Position numbers and translations under genes: made by a program. From Methylosinus sp. H3A (GTDB lineage Bacteria; Pseudomonadota; Alphaproteobacteria; Rhizobiales; Beijerinckiaceae): a stretch of 64,000 nt of DNA. Below are positions 60,455 through 64,000 of the stretch, piece by piece. The stretch covers positions 186,001 through 250,000 of the forward strand of contig NZ_JADNQW010000005.1 of NCBI RefSeq assembly GCF_015709455.1, written 5' to 3'. Numbering within the stretch: position 1 is the stretch's first letter; every line of letters begins with the position of its first letter. The notes under the pieces are model-generated. The model saw nothing but the letters and a program-made list of their open reading frames with translations, was not told where the DNA came from and made no database searches.

Positions 60455-61432
60455 ATGAAAAAAATTTTGGAATATGTCTGGCCTCTCGTCGGGCTGGTGG
60501 CGGTGATCGCCTCTTTCTATCTTCTCTATGGCGAATTTCGCGGGGAATCGGTCGGCGAAGAGGTCTGGGCCGATCTGAAGGCCATTCCGATCTCCCATTG
60601 GATCGCCGCAGGCTTTTCGACTCTGCTGGCCTATGCCGCGCTCGCCTGGTACGACCGGATCGCGCTGCTCCACCTCGGCGTGAAGCACATTTCCTGGATG
60701 TTCATTTCGGTCTGCTCCTTCACCACTTACGCGCTCTCGCACAATATCGGCGCCTCGGTATTCTCCGGCGCGGTGGTGCGGTATCGGGCCTATTCCACCA
60801 AGGGCCTCACCGCCGGCCAGGTGGCGGTGCTCGTCGTGCTGTGCTCCTATACTTTCGGCCTGGGCACCGTGCTGCTCGCCGGGCTTCTGCTCACTTATCA
60901 GCCGAGCCTGCTCAGCCGCCTCTCCGGAATGCTGCCGGACGCGCTCACCAATGAGCATACGGCGCTGACGATCGGCCTCACCTGCCTCGCCGGCGTGGCG
61001 CTCTATGTCGTCGGCTCGCTGATGCACTTCAAGCCGATCAATATCGGCAAGCTGCATGTGATGTATCCGCGGCCCGAGGTCATGATACGGCAGATGTTCG
61101 CGGCGCCTCTGGAGCTGATCGGCGCCGCCGGCATCATCTATTTCGCTCTGCCGGAGGGCAGCAGCACGCCTTTCATCGTCGTGCTCGGCACTTTCCTCCT
61201 GTCCTTCTCGGCGGCGCTCGTCTCCCATGCTCCGGGCGGGCTCGGCGTCTTCGAGCTCGTCTTCATCAAGGCCATGCCGGACGTGCCGCGGCTCAAGGTG
61301 CTCACGGCGCTGCTGGTGTTCCGCCTGCTCTATCTCATCGTGCCGCTGATCTTCGCGCTCGTCGTCGTGCTGCTGTTCGAGCGCGGACGCCTCGCCGAGA
61401 CGCTGCGTGGACGCGGCGGCGACGCGAGCTGA
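60455..61432 (+). CDS. YbhN/UPF0104 family membrane protein (LPG synthase-like TM domain)
   Basis: 325 residues from MKKILEYVWPLVGLVAVIAS at 60,455. About eight membrane helices; AALAWYDRIALLHLGVKHIS, FTTYALSHNIGASVFSGAVV, RYRAYSTKGL and SFSAALVSHAPGGLGVFELV are landmarks of the lysylphosphatidylglycerol synthetase TM family. It lacks the aminoacyl-transfer domain of MprF. Perhaps a lipid flippase-type protein. Followed by a hairpin at 61,442. Confidence 0.85.
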   Translation: MKKILEYVWPLVGLVAVIASFYLLYGEFRGESVGEEVWADLKAIPISHWIAAGFSTLLAYAALAWYDRIALLHLGVKHISWMFISVCSFTTYALSHNIGASVFSGAVVRYRAYSTKGLTAGQVAVLVVLCSYTFGLGTVLLAGLLLTYQPSLLSRLSGMLPDALTNEHTALTIGLTCLAGVALYVVGSLMHFKPINIGKLHVMYPRPEVMIRQMFAAPLELIGAAGIIYFALPEGSSTPFIVVLGTFLLSFSAALVSHAPGGLGVFELVFIKAMPDVPRLKVLTALLVFRLLYLIVPLIFALVVVLLFERGRLAETLRGRGGDAS

Positions 61433-61441
61433 AAAAGACGA

Positions 61442-61472
61442 AGAGCCGGCCGCCCGAGGGCGAGCCGGCTCT
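61442..61472 (+). terminator. Hairpin after the YbhN-like gene
   Basis: AGAGCCGGC (61,442-61,450) and GCCGGCTCT (61,464-61,472) form a 9-bp stem 10 bp after the stop, between convergent genes. Confidence 0.55.
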
Positions 61473-61511
61473 GCGTTCTCGAACGGCGCTCTACCAGGAA
61501 CGGCGCCGAAA

Positions 61512-61787
61512 TCACATGCGATATTGCTGCAGGCGGGTCGTCCGCAATCCGGCGAGACCATGCTGGTCGATCGACATCTGCCAGCTCAAGAACTCGTCCA
61601 CCGTCAGCGTGTAGCGGTTGCAGGCCTCCTCCAGGGAGAGAAGCCCGCCACGCACCGCCGCGACCACTTCGGCCTTGCGGCGGATTACCCAGCGCTTCGT
61701 CGTGGGCGGCGGCAGATCCGCGACGGTCAAGGGGCTGCCATCGGGTCCGATGACATATTTGACACGCGGACGATGCGTCTCGGTCAT
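61512..61787 (-). CDS. sciP: CtrA inhibitor SciP (DUF1153)
   Basis: 91 residues. VKYVIGPDGSPLTVADLPPP, TTKRWVIRRKAEVVAAVRGG, LLSLEEACNRYTLTVDEFLS and WQMSIDQHGLAGLRTTRLQQ are nearly invariant in SciP. It binds CtrA-dependent promoters and limits their activity after division, and is found across Alphaproteobacteria with CtrA. Good evidence for the taxonomic class. Confidence 0.93.
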   Translation of the reverse strand: MTETHRPRVKYVIGPDGSPLTVADLPPPTTKRWVIRRKAEVVAAVRGGLLSLEEACNRYTLTVDEFLSWQMSIDQHGLAGLRTTRLQQYRM

Positions 61788-62097
61788 TTTGTTACTCGCA
61801 TACTCTCACTCGACCCATCCTCTATAAGCGCGTCGATTTAACATTTGCCTAAGCCAAACTCCTGTGTTTGCGGCCAATTGAGAATCGCGCATTTACCAAA
61901 GCCCACGGCTGCGCCGAGACCTCGGGTCCGCCCGCCTCGAGGGGCGCCATTCCCGACTGTCACGAAGCGAGCGATCGGCAATCCAGCACGACAGCGCGGA
62001 TCTCGCGCCGAATTCCCGGTCGGGCCTTTGGCCTGCGGGAAATGACGACGCCGTTTCGGCTCGGCCGACACGCGCCCGTTCGAGTGGAAAGCGCCGT

Positions 62098-62204
62098 CTA
62101 GAGTGTTTTCGAGCGAAGTGGGAACCCGGTTCGCGTGAAGAAAACACGACAGAACAAGGAGATCTAGAGTCATTCCGGTTCAATCTGAACCGGAATGACT
62201 CTAG
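62098..62204. repeat. Dispersed 107-bp repeat, copy 1
   Basis: Begins CTAGAGTGTTTTCGAGCGAA and ends in a 19-bp perfect palindrome (62,164-62,182 / 62,186-62,204, loop ATC) closing with CTCTAG. Nearly identical to copy 2 at 63,298. Its last bases give the TAG stop of rlpA on the minus strand. The related sequence may extend about 40 bp further left. Confidence 0.85.
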
Positions 62205-62545
62205 TCGTCCGCGCTCACGCGCTCGACCTTCACCCGGGCGACGCCCGCCGATCGGAAGCCGAGGCTCTGGGCGGCGTGGACCGAGACGTCGATCACCCGG
62301 CCGCGAATGAAAGGGCCGCGATCATTGATCGTGACGACCACAGAACGGCCGTTGCCGAGGTTGGTCACGCGCGCCCGCGAGCCGAAGGGAAGGCTGCGAT
62401 GGGCCGCCGTCAGCATCCCGACATGGCCTCCGCTCGCCGTCCGGCCGTGATAGCCGTAGTAGGAGGCCTTCCCCACCCAGGATTGGCCCGCCGCCGCCGC
62501 TGTGGAACCTGCAAAAACCGCCGCTCCGATGATCCATTTTTTCAA
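62201..62545 (-). CDS. RlpA-like double-psi beta-barrel lytic transglycosylase
   Basis: 114 residues from a TTG at 62,545 (GGGGGATGG upstream), giving [20 protein letters not shown] as signal peptide. RlpA/DPBB core: [40 protein letters not shown] and [20 protein letters not shown] then DVSVHAA; the conserved catalytic-type Asp is in NDRGP. Periplasmic peptidoglycan hydrolase, no SPOR domain. The stop codon lies inside the repeat. Confidence 0.85.
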   Translation of the reverse strand: MKKWIIGAAVFAGSTAAAAGQSWVGKASYYGYHGRTASGGHVGMLTAAHRSLPFGSRARVTNLGNGRSVVVTINDRGPFIRGRVIDVSVHAAQSLGFRSAGVARVKVERVSADD

Positions 62546-62766
62546 TGCGCCATCCCCCAGTCGTTTTTCTCCCGATGGCCGACCGAGCTCGGACGACGCT
62601 ATCGAGTAGACCCGCGCTAAGGGTGAGTTGTGATCAAATAGTGGCGAGAGCGCTAGCGGCGGATTTTGCCTAGTTCCGCGCCAGTCAGGCAAGTAGCCGC
62701 CCATAATATTTCAGCATATTCTATACTAAAGCCTCAAATAAACGCTGATGTATTTTGAAATATATT

Positions 62767-62792
62767 TGTCACATAATTACTTTTCTGTGACA
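62767..62792. promoter_or_regulatory. TGTCACA-N12-TGTGACA dyad upstream of rlpA
   Basis: TGTCACA (62,767-62,773) and TGTGACA (62,786-62,792), in the AT-rich 284-bp gap 62,546-62,829. Candidate site for a dimeric regulator of rlpA; otherwise nothing coding in the gap. Confidence 0.35.
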
Positions 62793-62829
62793 TAAATGAC
62801 ACAGACTCCGAGAATCTATGGCGAGGCTG

Positions 62830-63231
62830 TCAAGCCCCTTCGTGAAAAGAACGATCGATCGCGAAACGGCCGGGGCCGGCGAGCGCAAAAAGCAGAAAGA
62901 CGACGCCATAGACGAACGCCAGCTCGCCGCCATTATGGATCGGCAGCGCGCCGCGTGCGGCGTGACCGATGAGATAGGCGGCGACCATTTCCGCCGCGAG
63001 GACGACGGCGGTCGGACGGGTGAAGAGGCCGAGGAGAAGCAGCAGGCCGCCGACGATCTCGATCGCGCCCGCGAGGCCGAGCAGCGAGACGAGTTTCAGC
63101 CCGTCGAACATTGCGACATGGGGAAAGCCGAACAGCTTGGCGGTCCCGTGCTGCAGGAACAGCAGAGCGACGAGAATGCGCAAGAGGCCGAGCAGCGCCT
63201 GCGTGCGGCCCGACGGCGCCAGCGAAACCAT
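62830..63231 (-). CDS. DoxX family protein
   Basis: 133 residues, four helices: LLGLLRILVALLFLQHGTAK, LVSLLGLAGAIEIVGGLLLL, VVLAAEMVAAYLIGHAARGA and GGELAFVYGVVFLLFALAGP. The QHGTAKLFGFP segment is the usual DoxX signature. Redox-related membrane protein of unclear role. Not in a bufferin context here. Confidence 0.87.
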   Translation of the reverse strand: MVSLAPSGRTQALLGLLRILVALLFLQHGTAKLFGFPHVAMFDGLKLVSLLGLAGAIEIVGGLLLLLGLFTRPTAVVLAAEMVAAYLIGHAARGALPIHNGGELAFVYGVVFLLFALAGPGRFAIDRSFHEGA

Positions 63232-63297
63232 GGGCGATTCCTCTCTTCGGGGCGTTTCCAGCCGAAGCGGCCCCCGCCTCGGAATTGGAAACGCGTC

Positions 63298-63407
63298 CTA
63301 GAGTGTTTTCGAGCGAAGTGGGAACCGGTTCGCGTGAAGAAAACACGACAGAACAAGGATATCTAGAGTCATTCCGGTTCAATCTGAACCGGCCGGAATG
63401 ACTCTAG
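63298..63407. repeat. Dispersed repeat, copy 2
   Basis: 110 bp, same as copy 1 except for single-base changes and a CCGG insertion in the right arm of the palindrome. Bounded by CTAGAG and CTCTAG. Its right edge supplies the TAG stop of the nitroreductase gene. Confidence 0.85.
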
Positions 63408-64000
63408 AGGATCGAGGCGACGTCCTCGAAAGTGAAACGCGGACCCCGCGGATAGAGTTTCACCGGGTCGCCATAGCCGATGTTGATCAGGAAATTCGAT
63501 TTTGTCGTCCCGCCGGGGAAAAACTCGGCGTCGACCTTGGCGTTGTCGAAGCCGCTCATCGGCCCGGCGTCGAGCCCCACCGCGCGCAGCGCCAGCAGGA
63601 AATAGGCGCCCTGCAGCGTGCCGTTGCGAAAGGCGGTCGTCTCGATCAGCGGAGCGTTGCCGACGAACCAGGCGCGCGCGTCGGTCGCCGGATAGAGCCG
63701 CGGCAAATGCTCGTAGAATTGCGTGTCATGGGCGATGATCGCCGTCGCCGGCGCGGCGAGCGTCTTCTCGAGATTGCCGGGCGCGAGCGCCGGCGCCAGC
63801 CGCGCCTTGGCCGCCGCCGAACGCACGAAGACGAAACGCGCCGGGAGGCAATTGGCGCTGGTCGGCCCCCAGAGCGCGAGACGGACCGCCTGCTGGAGCA
63901 ATGCGTCCGGAACCTCTCGATCCGCCCAGCCATTGTGGGTGCGCGCCTCGGTGAAAAGCTGGGCGAGCGCCTCCGCGCTCAGAGATTCGTGATGCGAAAA
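63404..64000 (-). CDS. Nitroreductase family protein, RutE/HadB-like, 5' end beyond window
   Basis: About 198 residues visible; the frame stays open to the right edge, where [20 protein letters not shown] is still family-like, so only a few N-terminal residues are missing. FMN-binding motifs: [79 protein letters not shown] and [10 protein letters not shown]. Likely a malonic-semialdehyde or quinone/nitro reductase. Stop codon lies in the repeat. Confidence 0.88.
   Translation of the reverse strand, partial: FSHHESLSAEALAQLFTEARTHNGWADREVPDALLQQAVRLALWGPTSANCLPARFVFVRSAAAKARLAPALAPGNLEKTLAAPATAIIAHDTQFYEHLPRLYPATDARAWFVGNAPLIETTAFRNGTLQGAYFLLALRAVGLDAGPMSGFDNAKVDAEFFPGGTTKSNFLINIGYGDPVKLYPRGPRFTFEDVASIL

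Noticed and set aside
1..64000. CRISPR array, rRNA or tRNA genes
   Set aside because: No regularly spaced direct repeats and no tRNA or rRNA-like segments were recognised in either strand.

Overview
The window is GC-rich alphaproteobacterial DNA. The chromosomal part has pqqB-pqqC-pqqDE, the CtrA inhibitor sciP, a FliJ-like gene and a psd-pssA pair. Together with dispersed CTAG-bounded repeats typical of Rhizobiales, this suggests a methylotroph or methanotroph of the Methylocystaceae/Beijerinckiaceae type. That assignment is an inference. No 16S rRNA, tRNA or methane monooxygenase gene lies in the window.

Positions 1 to about 46,270 look like one integrative and conjugative element (ICE); its left end lies outside the window. 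It starts with the 3' part of parA. Next comes a transfer block on the + strand: a ribbon-helix-helix protein, DUF2840, the TraF peptidase, DUF736, a lytic transglycosylase, a candidate oriT, a DUF3363 relaxase, TraG, a CopG-like protein, trbBCDEJ, trbK-alt, trbLFGI and DUF2274. Most of these genes overlap by ATGA. The right end is a tyrosine integrase (45,063-46,124) facing away from dusA. The first dozen codons of dusA are AT-rich and look element-supplied, so dusA is the likely attachment site.

Between the transfer block and the integrase lies about 28 kb of cargo, mostly for metal, metalloid and redox stress. From left to right it holds regulators and small genes (17.3-21.5 kb) and a bufferin-type metallophore island (21.9-28.3 kb). 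The island contains BufA2, an acyltransferase, the anti-sigma/sigma pair NrsF/SigF, BufA1, the MNIO enzyme BufB (DUF692), BufC (DUF2063), DoxX and TlpA. Then come a HxlR-4-OT-AhpD divergon, an arsenosugar-like cluster (ArsM, AhpD-like, TVP38, FAD disulfide reductase, radical SAM, two glycosyltransferases), a LysR-governed redox cassette, and a chromate operon chrB-chrA-SOD. Four intergenic sites match GTAAC(C/G)-N16-CGAA exactly. They lie upstream of BufA2, the acyltransferase, BufA1 and the first arsenosugar glycosyltransferase. I infer that the ICE carries its own SigF regulon linking metallophore and arsenic functions.

The chromosome (46.2-64 kb) holds dusA, DUF2200, cobS with a TonB receptor, an orphan BufA2 peptide, psd-pssA, and pqq genes with a PqqD-PqqE fusion and no pqqA nearby. 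It also holds a cupin and a compact three-gene operon: a TIGR04222-type membrane protein with a Cys/Gly-rich tail, a second MNIO enzyme, and a small partner. This operon is the best candidate for an undescribed modified-peptide system. The window ends with a YbhN-like protein, sciP, rlpA, doxX and a partial nitroreductase, with two copies of a ~107-bp palindromic-ended repeat that supply the stop codons of rlpA and the nitroreductase.
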